Positions 7,493 through 15,942 of a stretch of DNA of 36,102 bases are shown one piece after another. A program made the translations under genes and the position numbers. Below the pieces are notes generated by a model. The model saw nothing but the letters and a program-made list of their open reading frames with translations, searched no databases and was not told the DNA's origin. Origin of the DNA: Deltaproteobacteria bacterium (GTDB taxonomy: Bacteria; Myxococcota; XYA12-FULL-58-9; JABJBS01); assembly GCA_018668695.1 (NCBI GenBank), contig JABJBS010000059.1:1-36102 (forward strand), written 5' to 3'. Position 1 is the first letter of the stretch. Every line of letters starts with the position of its first letter.

Positions 7493-9121
7493 ATGTCTAT
7501 GTTGGAAAATTTCGACACACTCGAATCCGATATTAAAGGTGAGAAGGACCACTTCAGCGCCGAGGCGAAAAAGACTGGCGAATCCATTCTCGAATTGAAA
7601 AATTCAGCGGTCGATGAATATCAAACTGCTACAAAAAATCTCGAAGACCAGGAGCGAAGCGATGCTTCCGATCCCGGCAAACTTGAGAGCATCGCGAACC
7701 AAAAAACACAGCTTACCGCTCTGCAACAAAAGATAGCGCTAAACTTTGAAACAATCAGCCAGGAGCAGTTAAGTCATCAAAATACCACCGAGGCTGCCTT
7801 CGATGCGCTGCTGGCAAACCATGCACAAACACGTACTCAACTTCTCGCCGATATCGAAACCGAGGTTGCGAGTTTACGAGAGACTATTTTATTGAGGCAA
7901 AAGGCGAACGACGAATATGTCGAATCTGGCTTATCGACCATTCAAAACACGAGAGAAACGCTGGAACAAATCCTTGAGCACACATTGGTGCCGCTTCAAG
8001 CCCAAATCAGCAGCCTCCAAAAAGAAATCGACTCAAAACAAAAAACTCTAAGTCAAACCATCACGCACATGCGTACCAATGTTGACGGGGTCATCGACCA
8101 GGTTCAATCTCTTGTTGACGGTATAGATAAGAATTTAACAGCTGTCGCCGATCAGGCCTCTGACGCTATTGAACTCACTCGTAAATCTATCGAGGGCCCG
8201 ATTGAGAGTATGCAGGCCATCATACAGAGCGTTCAGGAACAGGTTACTGATTTCAAAGATACAGTCTTAACACTGTTTACGACCATTCAAACCGAGCTTG
8301 AGAGCCTTCAACAAAAAGGTGAAACCTTTGTAGACACGCTGCAGTCTGTTCTCGGTGGAGGATTATCTGCACTGGATAAAATTCCGGCCACTGGAATCCC
8401 CGAAGCACTGGCAAAACCAGCTATCCAAACAATCTCCAAGGCAGCTTCAGCGGTATTGCCACAACTTAGCAAGGCAGCTCAGGCTGGTAGCAAACAGGTC
8501 GGTACACTATCACAACAAGTGAGCAAACAGATTGGAACCATCAGTGGCCAGGCTACAGACCAAATTGATACTTTCAAAACTCAGCTTCTGACCCAGATGG
8601 ACGGAGCACAAGATACGGTCTTTAGCCAGGTCGATACCATCAATAATCAGATTGCATCAGTGGTTTCTCAAGCAACATCTCAAATTGATAATATGGTGAC
8701 CCAAGCGGTAACTCAGGTCGAGTCGATGAAAGATGCCATCCGAACTCAAGTTCAGACGCTGGAGCAAACAACGAGTTCCACACTGGATGAGATAAAAACC
8801 GCCACCTCGGGCTCAGTAGCAACCATTCGGGAGCAAGCGGAGACGGCTTTACAAACTCAAAAAGGCCAGCTTGACACATTTACCAAAAGCACTCAGCAAG
8901 GATTGGATGAGCGCAAGAAGCAGAACGCTTCAGAGCGGGCTGAGCAAAGCGCAAGCGTTACTGAATTGAAAGACTCTCTGAGTGCCCGTATTGACGAAAG
9001 CCAGGCCAGCTTTGAGGCTGAATTGGAAACCCTCAAAAAAGAGTCCGAAAAACAAACCGCAAGCGCAGCGAAAGCAAAATCCAATGCCGATGAATACTCT
9101 GGTTCACTGAGCCCAAGTTAG
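7493..9121 (+). CDS. Long coiled-coil protein of the VgrG cassette
   Basis: This 542-residue protein has two extended helical regions, about 1-285 and 335-535. They are separated by a Gly/Ala/Pro-rich stretch at about 287-335 containing VLGGGLSALDKIPATGIPEA. The second region has Gln/Thr/Ser-rich repeats of about 18-22 residues, for example SQVDTINNQIASVVSQATSQ. There is no Cys or Trp, no signal peptide, no obvious transmembrane segment and no recognisable enzymatic domain. Parts resemble methyl-accepting chemotaxis or phage tape-measure-like coiled coils, but neither the MCP hairpin signature nor a tape-measure domain is clear. The Gly/Ala-rich break could be a membrane-active or hinge segment. 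Its place as third gene after vgrG makes it a candidate structural partner or effector of the spike. The function is unknown. Confidence 0.75.
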   Translation: MSMLENFDTLESDIKGEKDHFSAEAKKTGESILELKNSAVDEYQTATKNLEDQERSDASDPGKLESIANQKTQLTALQQKIALNFETISQEQLSHQNTTEAAFDALLANHAQTRTQLLADIETEVASLRETILLRQKANDEYVESGLSTIQNTRETLEQILEHTLVPLQAQISSLQKEIDSKQKTLSQTITHMRTNVDGVIDQVQSLVDGIDKNLTAVADQASDAIELTRKSIEGPIESMQAIIQSVQEQVTDFKDTVLTLFTTIQTELESLQQKGETFVDTLQSVLGGGLSALDKIPATGIPEALAKPAIQTISKAASAVLPQLSKAAQAGSKQVGTLSQQVSKQIGTISGQATDQIDTFKTQLLTQMDGAQDTVFSQVDTINNQIASVVSQATSQIDNMVTQAVTQVESMKDAIRTQVQTLEQTTSSTLDEIKTATSGSVATIREQAETALQTQKGQLDTFTKSTQQGLDERKKQNASERAEQSASVTELKDSLSARIDESQASFEAELETLKKESEKQTASAAKAKSNADEYSGSLSPS

Positions 9122-9215
9122 TCTCAACTTGAATCTAAGCTATCTATTTGCAGTTTCATTTAATTGTAAAATATATGGATCGCTCTTGCCGGCTTGGACG
9201 CGGCTGAGGAGAGCT

Positions 9216-10475
9216 TTAGTTTTCTTCGCGCCAATACAGGTAGGAGCGGCAGCTCTGCAGCTGAGTGCGGTCGAAATAAGCGACGGTTCCGTCGCGCAAC
9301 GCGTGGTCCCACTCTTCACCGGGTAACAATTGATAGAACTCTATCTCTGACCCAAAATCGTGATGAAATGGCGGCTTTTCGATTCGTTCAACTGGAATAC
9401 CGCCCAGTGATAATCGATGCACGACCTCAACCCGTGACCTACTGGCGAGCTTGACGCCCTCTAAGTCAACTTGCTCACCGACGCTTTCCTTTTGCAAAAG
9501 AAGATAGACTTCTCGTGCTTTGCGAACAGCATCTGGCACTTCGCAAACCACCATTCCGTCTTGCGCCTGGAAGGGAACGTAGGCCGTTTCCGAAGTGGAG
9601 CTAGAGAGTAATCCCTCGAGTTCTTCGATGAGCCCGTTGAAGCTATCAGCGGGTGCGTCGTGTGCGTAAAGCAAATTGAGCTTTCTAGGTTCGAGGTCTT
9701 TATAAACGCAGACATCGAAGTAGAACTCCTGAAACACTTGAAAAAATTGAGCTGGGTGACAATCGACGCCAGCCTCCAAGTGATTCAGCGCCGCTCGTAG
9801 CTTGAATAGGCCCTTCATGCAGGCTTTCGCCGCTTGAACTGCCTGACCCGCGAGGTAGTTCTGCTGAATATCCTCAACCAGCTGCTGATGATAGCGTCCG
9901 GCAATGGCCGTGATTCGCTCCAACAGAGCCGCGGTAAGAGGAGTAGACACCATGCGAATCAGTGCCGGTAAATAGTCGGCCTGCAGGTGCCAATGCCCTT
10001 CAGCCCCTTTAGCAAAATCACAGAGTCGAAATGAATGAACCGCGGTGTCACGGTGTGGTTTCGTGGAAACAGAGACCTTCTGAACCACACGCTCAACGCT
10101 TTCATCCGGCAAGTCGCTGCCCGAGCCTGTGCGTACAACTTCAAAATCACTCTCAAGGTGCAGATACACCGAGCATTCCGAAAGGCCTGTGGCGTTAAGG
10201 TTGAAGGATACTGGACGTGTATTACCCGGAATATCAACGAGGTGCCCCGTGCTTAGAATCAGGGTCAACTCTTTAATACTCACGATACCGTCGGCCAGCT
10301 GAAAATGGTCCCAATCAAGCGTTCCCAAACCCGACATTGGCCACGGGCTCATTTGCCAGTGCAAGCTCATTTCCTCGCGGAGTGAGTGCTCTTGGGCATA
10401 AAAATGCTCTGGCAAGAGAGCCTGCCCTAAACGCCAATGAACGCGTGATGTTTGGTACTTTGTCTTTTTTACCAC
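9216..10475 (-). CDS. tssK: TssK, T6SS baseplate-to-membrane-complex adaptor
   Basis: TssK trimers link the cytoplasmic baseplate wedges (TssF/G) to the TssJ-L-M envelope complex. The family's N-terminal signature is clear: VHWRLGQALLPEHFYAQEH at about residues 13-31, followed by beta-rich shoulder regions and a helical middle (VQAAKACMKGLFKLRAALNH). At 419 residues the length is near the usual 440-450. It starts with GTG, with GAAGG eight bases before it. It is the last gene of the tssB-tssC-hcp1-tssK block and is separated from hcp1 by an intrinsic terminator, so it should be made at lower levels than Hcp. It is convergent with the coiled-coil gene upstream in the window. Confidence 0.93.
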   Translation of the reverse strand: MVKKTKYQTSRVHWRLGQALLPEHFYAQEHSLREEMSLHWQMSPWPMSGLGTLDWDHFQLADGIVSIKELTLILSTGHLVDIPGNTRPVSFNLNATGLSECSVYLHLESDFEVVRTGSGSDLPDESVERVVQKVSVSTKPHRDTAVHSFRLCDFAKGAEGHWHLQADYLPALIRMVSTPLTAALLERITAIAGRYHQQLVEDIQQNYLAGQAVQAAKACMKGLFKLRAALNHLEAGVDCHPAQFFQVFQEFYFDVCVYKDLEPRKLNLLYAHDAPADSFNGLIEELEGLLSSSTSETAYVPFQAQDGMVVCEVPDAVRKAREVYLLLQKESVGEQVDLEGVKLASRSRVEVVHRLSLGGIPVERIEKPPFHHDFGSEIEFYQLLPGEEWDHALRDGTVAYFDRTQLQSCRSYLYWREEN

Positions 10476-10488
10476 TTATCTAGCCTTC

Positions 10489-10541
10489 AAAAAAAAACCT
10501 GGGCATCCGATCCCAAATTCGATTTAGGTCGGATACCCAGG
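10489..10541 (-). terminator. Intrinsic terminator between hcp1 and tssK
   Basis: Read on the minus strand, a 13-bp stem (arms at 10529-10541 and 10498-10510, containing one G-U pair, loop 18 nt) is followed at once by nine Ts. It lies after the hcp1 stop and just before the tssK ribosome binding site. It should stop most transcripts after hcp1 and let a fraction read through into tssK. Confidence 0.85.
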
Positions 10542-10597
10542 GTTCACATTGCATCATCTTTTCGGCAGGGGCAACCCCGCCTAGCAAACTATGAGGA

Positions 10598-11293
10598 TTA
10601 GCCTCCCAGTTTTGCTTTTGCTACATCACCAACCTGGAGTCCCCAGCCCTTAACAAATGGCTTGCTCTTAGACTGCGCAAAGTTGAGTGTGTAAGTTGAA
10701 TCTGAAGCAGGAATGACTTCGAAGTAGATGTTGTAAACAACAATATCGAGTGTTGGGCTTACTTTGGTGCCCTCGTTCGCTACTGAAAGGCGCACATCAG
10801 CACCACCAGGTGCATTCAGCTGACCTTTAACCAGACCTTCGTCGCCGCCCAAAGTTCCTTTTGGATAGGCTTCTTCGTACCAGCCTTTTTCTTCGTCATC
10901 GTGGTTGATAATCCACCAACCAAGTTCATTGATGGTTGTTGTAGACAAAGATGCCTTCTGCTTGGCCGCCAATTGATTGGCGAATTCGCTGGAGACATAT
11001 GCGCTGATACAAATTGGGTCACCAACTCCACCAGCAAATGACAGGCTGTCGATGACACCAATACAATCAAGAGTTTTTACTCCGTCTGTATCCGTCACAC
11101 CGGCCTTCGAGTAAGCAGGGTCTCCCGCCGCGTTGAAAGGCGTAAATACGTTGATTTTGTATTTATCGTCGGTTGCCGTTGGCGCCTCATTCAAATCCAG
11201 GCCGTTAAAAGCCATGAGGTAACCGCAACGTTGTTTATTTGTAGGATTCATCGTGAATCCAGCTTGCCAATCACAAGGGAAGCTTAAGCTCAT
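10598..11293 (-). CDS. hcp: Hcp-like T6SS tube protein 1
   Basis: This 231-residue protein sits directly after tssB-tssC, the standard place of hcp, the hexameric tube subunit expelled by sheath contraction. It is predicted to be all-beta with one helical stretch (SSEFANQLAAKQKASLS), in keeping with the Hcp fold, but it is longer than the usual 160-170 residues and diverges in sequence. It is clearly related to the second Hcp-like protein: CDWQAGFTMNP matches CDWRYGFNVNP, and the GxIDxxxxxGGxxDPIxISxY blocks also align. The start at 11293 is supported by GGAGAG at six to seven bases; the longer frame upstream has no ribosome binding site. It is flanked by two hairpins with T-runs, fitting separate, high-level dosage control. 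The family call rests on position and fold-like features. Confidence 0.7.
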   Translation of the reverse strand: MSLSFPCDWQAGFTMNPTNKQRCGYLMAFNGLDLNEAPTATDDKYKINVFTPFNAAGDPAYSKAGVTDTDGVKTLDCIGVIDSLSFAGGVGDPICISAYVSSEFANQLAAKQKASLSTTTINELGWWIINHDDEEKGWYEEAYPKGTLGGDEGLVKGQLNAPGGADVRLSVANEGTKVSPTLDIVVYNIYFEVIPASDSTYTLNFAQSKSKPFVKGWGLQVGDVAKAKLGG

Positions 11294-11319
11294 TGTGTCT
11301 CTCCAAAATTGTACAATCG

Positions 11320-11352
11320 AAAAATAAAAGCCGCCCACACAAGGTGGGCGAC
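11320..11352 (-). terminator. Hairpin with T-run between tssC and hcp1
   Basis: On the minus strand, GTCGCCCAC pairs with GTGGGCGGC across a five-base loop (nine pairs including one G-U) and is followed by TTTTATTTTT. It lies between the tssC stop and the hcp1 ribosome binding site. Only 26 bases remain before the hcp1 start, too few for a promoter plus leader. The hairpin therefore probably attenuates, or marks a processing site that stabilises the hcp1 message. Confidence 0.75.
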
Positions 11353-11368
11353 ACTATAGTTATGCTGA

Positions 11369-12856
11369 TTAGCCCAGACGCGCATCAACCCGGAGGTCGA
11401 CGTCCATGCCTTCAAACTGAATGTGCGGTAGAACTGATAGATTACAGTGATACCAGCCAACTTTTCCTTCTACCTTGTCCACATCGAGGCTGTAAGCCTT
11501 GAAGGGGTAGTAACGCAAAGTCAGATCATCTGGGTTAACGATGGTCGTTACATACTTGGAAATCCAAGCATCAATTTGGTTCTGGATATAAACCGCATCA
11601 GCCGATGAACCGATGTTGTCTCGCATGATGCACTTCAAGTAGTGCGCGATACGCGTAATCGAGTACGTGTATGACAGGTTCGTTACCAATGTTGAGTTTT
11701 CAGAATCTTTAGGATCCTTAAACTTATGAGCTTTCTTCACTGACTGTGCACTGAAGAAAACAGCATCTGCTGCACCCTTTTTGTGAATCAGTGGGATAAA
11801 ACCGGCATTTGCCAACTCTAGCTCACGGTAATCAGGCATCGATACTTCAACCGGTGCCTTCAACTCGTCTTCACCAGTAAGGTTGTAAGTATGGCTTGCA
11901 AGCCCCTTGAGTAATCCGCCGCCCTTTGGACCGCGAATATACTGGCACCAACCCGAACCTTCGAAAGACTTCACGAGGTTTCGTGCAAACAAGATTGAGC
12001 TATTTCCCCAGAGGAAATCGTCATCATTGTCGCCCTGAACCGTTTCTTCGTAATTGATGTCTTCTGCAGGGTTGGTTTCATCATTGTAGGGTTCACGCAG
12101 GATGAACCGAGGCACAGTGAGGCCAACATATGCAGCTTCTTCAGTGTCACGGAACGCGTTCCATGCTGAATACTTCGGTGTATCCATCATTCCGCCAATA
12201 TCACGCAGTGTGTTAAGTTCCTTGGCCGTCTCACAGCCGAAGAACTTAGGACTTACCGCCCCAACAAATGGTGCGTGGCTGGCCGTGGCCACTTTACCCA
12301 TGCTCTTGAGCCAAAGAATATCTTTGCGAGTATTCGCAAAGTCATAAAGCCCGATGATACCACCGAAAGGATGACCGCCGTACTGGTCGTACTCGGAAAC
12401 ATAAACCTTCTTGAATAATTCAGAACCAGCGATATCCGCAGCGTTCAATTCAAGGTCTTCATATGCTTCATCTTTAGATACATCCAAAAGACTCAAACCG
12501 ATGTTTGCGCGAAAGTTTGTTTCGCCAACGAGGTCAGCAACGCTTGTCCAACCGGCTTCGATTTCTTGAAATTTTTCGTTATGCAAAACTTCGTCAATTT
12601 GATCAGCAATCAATCCGTCAATTTTACCAACCAACGTTTGGATCGAGGCTTTGTCGAAACGTCCGCCCTCTTCCATATTGAAAACAACCGCCGCTAAAGA
12701 AGAAAGAAAGCGTTCTTCTTCACTTACGTCTTCATTAACGGTCGTAAGCTTATCCTGGAGCATCGGAGTGGGCTCCGAGACTTCCGTTTGTAAACGAACA
12801 CTGGAGAGAAAACTCGCCAGGTCCAACTTTTGCTCTTCTACTGTTTCATCAGCCAT
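11369..12856 (-). CDS. tssC: TssC, large T6SS sheath subunit
   Basis: TssC pairs with TssB to build the contractile sheath around the Hcp tube. The 495-residue length is typical. Family landmarks are visible: the N-terminal region with FLSSLAAVVFNMEEGGRFDK, the central VSEYDQYGGHPFGGIIGLYDF block (about 153-173), LTVPRFILREPY, and the GSGWCQYIRGPKGGG block. The C-terminal segment is VDLRVDARLG, close to the usual sheath ending. AGAGAG precedes the ATG at good spacing. It follows tssB by 81 bases and precedes hcp1, the classical sheath-sheath-tube order. No truncation or missing block was seen. Confidence 0.96.
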   Translation of the reverse strand: MADETVEEQKLDLASFLSSVRLQTEVSEPTPMLQDKLTTVNEDVSEEERFLSSLAAVVFNMEEGGRFDKASIQTLVGKIDGLIADQIDEVLHNEKFQEIEAGWTSVADLVGETNFRANIGLSLLDVSKDEAYEDLELNAADIAGSELFKKVYVSEYDQYGGHPFGGIIGLYDFANTRKDILWLKSMGKVATASHAPFVGAVSPKFFGCETAKELNTLRDIGGMMDTPKYSAWNAFRDTEEAAYVGLTVPRFILREPYNDETNPAEDINYEETVQGDNDDDFLWGNSSILFARNLVKSFEGSGWCQYIRGPKGGGLLKGLASHTYNLTGEDELKAPVEVSMPDYRELELANAGFIPLIHKKGAADAVFFSAQSVKKAHKFKDPKDSENSTLVTNLSYTYSITRIAHYLKCIMRDNIGSSADAVYIQNQIDAWISKYVTTIVNPDDLTLRYYPFKAYSLDVDKVEGKVGWYHCNLSVLPHIQFEGMDVDLRVDARLG

Positions 12857-12937
12857 TTTTTAACTCTCTATCATTTTAAAAATTAATCGTTTTATTTATT
12901 TGCTCAGATGGTGGCCTAAACCCCATCACAATACCTT

Positions 12938-13459
12938 TTAGCTAGCTTCGCCGGATGGTACTGCATATGAGTCAAACGCAGAAAGCTCTTCTTTAAGTGC
13001 CGTCACCGCTTCAGGGTTGTCACTCAAAGCTTGAATCAATTGACGAAACTCTTTGCGGTTGTCCAAGTTACCTTGAACTTCCAATAGAAGCTTTCGCAAC
13101 AACGCCAAGGCTTTGACCTTCGGCATGCTCGCGGCAACTTCAGACGGACTGAAAGAGTTCATCGAATTAATCGGCAAGTCCACTTCAACTTGTTCCGCTT
13201 CTGATGGGTCGATTTTGTTATCAACAGTGAAGCTGACGTTCATGTCCATGTCGCTCATGATGGAATTTAAGTTCTTCCCATCCAAATTGCGAACGCGGCG
13301 TTGGTCGAGATCTTCTTTGCTATCTTTAGAAGTACCGCCAGACAAATCCCCCATCACCAACAAGCGAAAGGGTAACGCAACATCCTCTTTCTCGCCGTGG
13401 ACATCTGTTCGGTAAGTTAAGGTTAAACGCGACTTTGGAATCTCGTCGTTTACAGCCAT
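12938..13459 (-). CDS. tssB: TssB, small T6SS sheath subunit
   Basis: This 173-residue protein has the TssB N-terminus SRLTLTYRTDVHGEKEDVALPFRLLVMGDLSG, the well-conserved strand set that interlocks with TssC. The FSPSEVAASMPKVKAL helix follows, and then RKLLLEVQGNLDNRKEFRQL. Its length is standard. GGAG lies eight bases before the ATG. It is the first gene of the tssB-tssC-hcp1-tssK block. The 229 bases between it and tssG hold no gene, and I see no clear sigma-70 or sigma-54 promoter or strong terminator there, though a promoter for this block is expected in that stretch. Confidence 0.95.
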   Translation of the reverse strand: MAVNDEIPKSRLTLTYRTDVHGEKEDVALPFRLLVMGDLSGGTSKDSKEDLDQRRVRNLDGKNLNSIMSDMDMNVSFTVDNKIDPSEAEQVEVDLPINSMNSFSPSEVAASMPKVKALALLRKLLLEVQGNLDNRKEFRQLIQALSDNPEAVTALKEELSAFDSYAVPSGEAS

Positions 13460-13688
13460 CTGGTTTCTCCGTCTCCACAGGAATATCCTGCCTTATGATT
13501 ATCGCTTGGCTCGACACGATTTCTTAAGATTTCGTCAGTCGCATCGTAGAAAATAACAAGCGCAGTTGAAGTTTATTTAGCCTTGGTTGGGAGTCAAGAA
13601 ATGAGCCCCAAATTTAAAGCATCCACACACGCTAACTGAATAGAAAGATCGTCTCTTTGGTAGCGGCATCACGTTTTGAACCAACCAC

Positions 13689-14573
13689 TTACGAGGCACG
13701 CGCATCGTGGAGTATAACTTCATGGCCCGCAGCAGTGCGCTCCTGGATTCTCTCAAAGCCGAGAAACCCCTGGCGATTGAGTGTTGCCCAACTTTCGTGG
13801 TTCTCAATCCACAAACTCAGGGTCACCTCCACATTGTAAACATCAAACAACGGCTTTAAGTGCTGCTCATACCTATCTGTGACTACTTTGGCCCAAGAAA
13901 ATCCTCGAGAATCTTTTTCGAGTTCGGCGTGTAATCTTACCTGAAAGCCATGAGATTCAGCTTGGTAACCTCGTCCAACAATACCTGTGCCGTCTAAACG
14001 GGTCACGCCGGTTCTTGCAACGTGGTGGTCTGAAGTCTTACGAAATCTTGCCCTGCTCACATGTACCGGCAATTCAGGAATATATTGAGAAACAACCCAG
14101 TGAACCCGGTCGACGGAGGTCATGCCGCAAATACCAAGGTAGGACTTCCGCATACCTTCCCAGCTGTCATAATATCTCGAATAGAAATCAGGATAGAGAG
14201 AGGCGAATAAATTTTTCAAACTAAGATGGTCGAAAAAACCAATCATTAAGTCGAATGGTTCTCTATCTGGAAGATTCTCGGCAAATTGCTGGAAATAGCT
14301 TGGAAGAGGTCCATTCGGGCCCATCATTCCCATATTCACACCAACCACGACACGGTGAATAGGCCTGTCTTCGAAACGCACAAACCGAACCAGGCTTCTT
14401 GTCGCGGCCTCATCAACAGCATTCTCAAAAAAGATATCGTCGGGCTCGTAGCCAATTAAACGAAGCGCTTTAAGTAAAGCAAGCAAATCGAAGCTACTGG
14501 CTTTCGCGAGTAGTCTCTTACGTAATCGTTCTTCAGCCTGGTCGCTCAGGGTGATGTCGGTTTGTAGGTTCAT
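13689..14573 (-). CDS. tssG: TssG, T6SS baseplate wedge protein
   Basis: TssG forms the baseplate wedge with TssF and TssK. The N-terminal motif ASSFDLLALLKALRLIGYEP (about 25-44) and MGMMGPNGPLPSYFQQFAEN (about 85-104) are the standard TssG/ImpH landmarks. LMIGFFDHLSLKNLFASLY then stands where the FxDxFHHR block usually lies. The C-terminus ends after an LGFERI segment. At 294 residues it is slightly shorter than common TssGs (about 330). The gene starts five bases after the tssA stop, so coupling is likely, and it is the last gene of the tssM-tssJ-ANL-PAAR-tssA-tssG run. TssF, its partner, is encoded about 13 kb away in another block. Confidence 0.9.
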   Translation of the reverse strand: MNLQTDITLSDQAEERLRKRLLAKASSFDLLALLKALRLIGYEPDDIFFENAVDEAATRSLVRFVRFEDRPIHRVVVGVNMGMMGPNGPLPSYFQQFAENLPDREPFDLMIGFFDHLSLKNLFASLYPDFYSRYYDSWEGMRKSYLGICGMTSVDRVHWVVSQYIPELPVHVSRARFRKTSDHHVARTGVTRLDGTGIVGRGYQAESHGFQVRLHAELEKDSRGFSWAKVVTDRYEQHLKPLFDVYNVEVTLSLWIENHESWATLNRQGFLGFERIQERTAAGHEVILHDARAS

Positions 14574-14578
14574 TCCAA

Positions 14579-15529
14579 TCAGTCCTGAACAAACCCGTCG
14601 AGATCAACCTGGTAGAACTGCTCAAGTGTATCCCACGTGAGTGGGTCACGGTTTTCAAGGTGGGGCCGAACTTGCTGAATGGACTTATTGAGTTCACCAA
14701 AAAACCCCGCGAAGAGCTCAGGGAAATACTGTCGTGGATCGAAATTCTTAATCAACTCCATCAAGTCGTTGCTCACAACTGCTGCTTTTTCAAACTGACC
14801 CTTTTGTACAAGAATCTCAAAAGCAGCCAGTTTATTTTGAAGCTGAAAAAATTGTGGGGATGCTTTTAAGGTCACCGCACTTTCACTGGTCTGATTAAGT
14901 TCCGGTGTAACTGGCGATTCAATAACTTCTGCCTGAGTCACGCTAACCTCCGCGTCTTCCTCCGCTTGCACTTGAGCAACCGGTTCATCAAGGAAACTAA
15001 ATTCCGTTTCGAGTGTCTTCTGAAAAATAGCAATGAGTCCACCGCATGTTCCCCACACGGGAGCTGTCAGCTGGTTATTGAGTTTGAGAAATTCTTCTCG
15101 CAAGGCATCGAGTAGTTCTTCATCTCGGCTTTCAAAAAGCTTCCACTTAGAATCAGTAGACTCTAAGTGATAATTCACGAGGTCTGTCACATTTTGCCAC
15201 AGCCACGTCAGGCTCTTGACCAAAACTTTTTCGCGATTTGTCACGGGCCCCCATGCCTCGAGATTCTCCGAGAGCATCGCATTTAGCACTCTAATAACCC
15301 CGAGGGCGCCCTGCGCTTGCTGGGTATCGATACAATGGTAGAAATAGAAGACAGACAAGCGGGCATCGTAAATCTCAGCGTCGACCAATTCCTCAAAAAT
15401 GTCTGCTGCCTGCCCAAATCGCCTGGCTTGAGCATGATCGCCAATCGCTCCAAACCTTTCATCAAAGGCTTCCAACCCAGGCTCGTCACTGACTTTTAGT
15501 TGAGTTACTAATTTTTCGAGACTTCTCAC
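14579..15529 (-). CDS. tssA: TssA-like (ImpA-related) T6SS assembly protein
   Basis: TssA proteins cap or prime the growing tail. This 316-residue helical protein has DARLSVFYFYHCIDTQQAQG followed by a VIRVLNAMLSENLEAWGPV block (about 60-95). These match the ImpA N-terminal region with its DLRVAxYLxxALLR...GL..LL...LE.YW pattern. An acidic, low-complexity linker (QAEEDAEVSVTQAEVIESP) at about 195-230 separates it from a C-terminal helical domain with FEKAAVVSNDLMELIKNFDP. The first LxxPxxG-like segment of classical TssA is not clear, so this is a divergent member. I chose the GTG at 15527-15529 because TAGGAG lies just before it; an upstream GTG at 15562 would overlap the PAAR-like gene. Its place between PAAR and tssG supports the call. 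Confidence 0.65.
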   Translation of the reverse strand: MRSLEKLVTQLKVSDEPGLEAFDERFGAIGDHAQARRFGQAADIFEELVDAEIYDARLSVFYFYHCIDTQQAQGALGVIRVLNAMLSENLEAWGPVTNREKVLVKSLTWLWQNVTDLVNYHLESTDSKWKLFESRDEELLDALREEFLKLNNQLTAPVWGTCGGLIAIFQKTLETEFSFLDEPVAQVQAEEDAEVSVTQAEVIESPVTPELNQTSESAVTLKASPQFFQLQNKLAAFEILVQKGQFEKAAVVSNDLMELIKNFDPRQYFPELFAGFFGELNKSIQQVRPHLENRDPLTWDTLEQFYQVDLDGFVQD

Positions 15530-15555
15530 GGGCTCTCCTACGACGACTCTCGTCC

Positions 15556-15939
15556 TTAACACTGAACTTTAACTTGTCCGGGGCTTAAAATATTAATTAC
15601 GCCGCCCCAGTTACACATAAGCTTCGATGAGTTGTTCAAGGTTGGCATATTGCCCAACAGTACTTTCGGGTTACCTGGCATCCAAGGAGCCATGGTCATC
15701 GGTATACAAGGCATCGGCGTCAAAACACCGAGCGCAGCTGCTGTCGCGGCTGCAACCATTGGATTGGCTGGGCTCATACACATCCCAAAGGGCAAGATAT
15801 TCATAAACGGCTTATTGTCCATAATATTGGCCGCCGGCATGGTTGCCATCACCCGATTCACAGGCAAAACCACAAGACTCGAAGGCGCTGCACCAAAAGA
15901 ACACTTTAGGCTGGCACCCATACAAACCTGACAGCCCAT
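15556..15939 (-). CDS. DUF4280 PAAR-like spike-tip protein
   Basis: This 127-residue protein fits the PAAR-like DUF4280 family: CMGASLKCSFGAAPSSLVVL at 6-25, a NILPFGMCMSPANP block, VAAATAAALGVLTPMPCIP, and a terminal KLMCNWGGVINILSPGQ. PAAR proteins sharpen the VgrG tip and carry effectors. It is remarkable for seven Cys and about 15 Met but no His, whereas classical PAAR proteins bind zinc mainly through His. Its ATG lies only three bases after the stop of the ANL-like gene, with AAGGG as ribosome binding site inside that gene's end, so the two are tightly coupled. It is a single domain without any fused toxin. Confidence 0.85.
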   Translation of the reverse strand: MGCQVCMGASLKCSFGAAPSSLVVLPVNRVMATMPAANIMDNKPFMNILPFGMCMSPANPMVAAATAAALGVLTPMPCIPMTMAPWMPGNPKVLLGNMPTLNNSSKLMCNWGGVINILSPGQVKVQC

Positions 15940-15942
15940 AGC

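Noticed and set aside
7493-9121. Methyl-accepting chemotaxis protein or phage tape-measure protein
   Set aside because: The protein has MCP-like coiled coils but no conserved hairpin-tip motif, no HAMP and no membrane segment, and no defined tape-measure domain could be recognised.
13460-13688. Sigma-54 promoter upstream of tssB
   Set aside because: Sigma-54 control of T6SS genes is known, but no TGGC-N8-TGC-type element with correct spacing was found.
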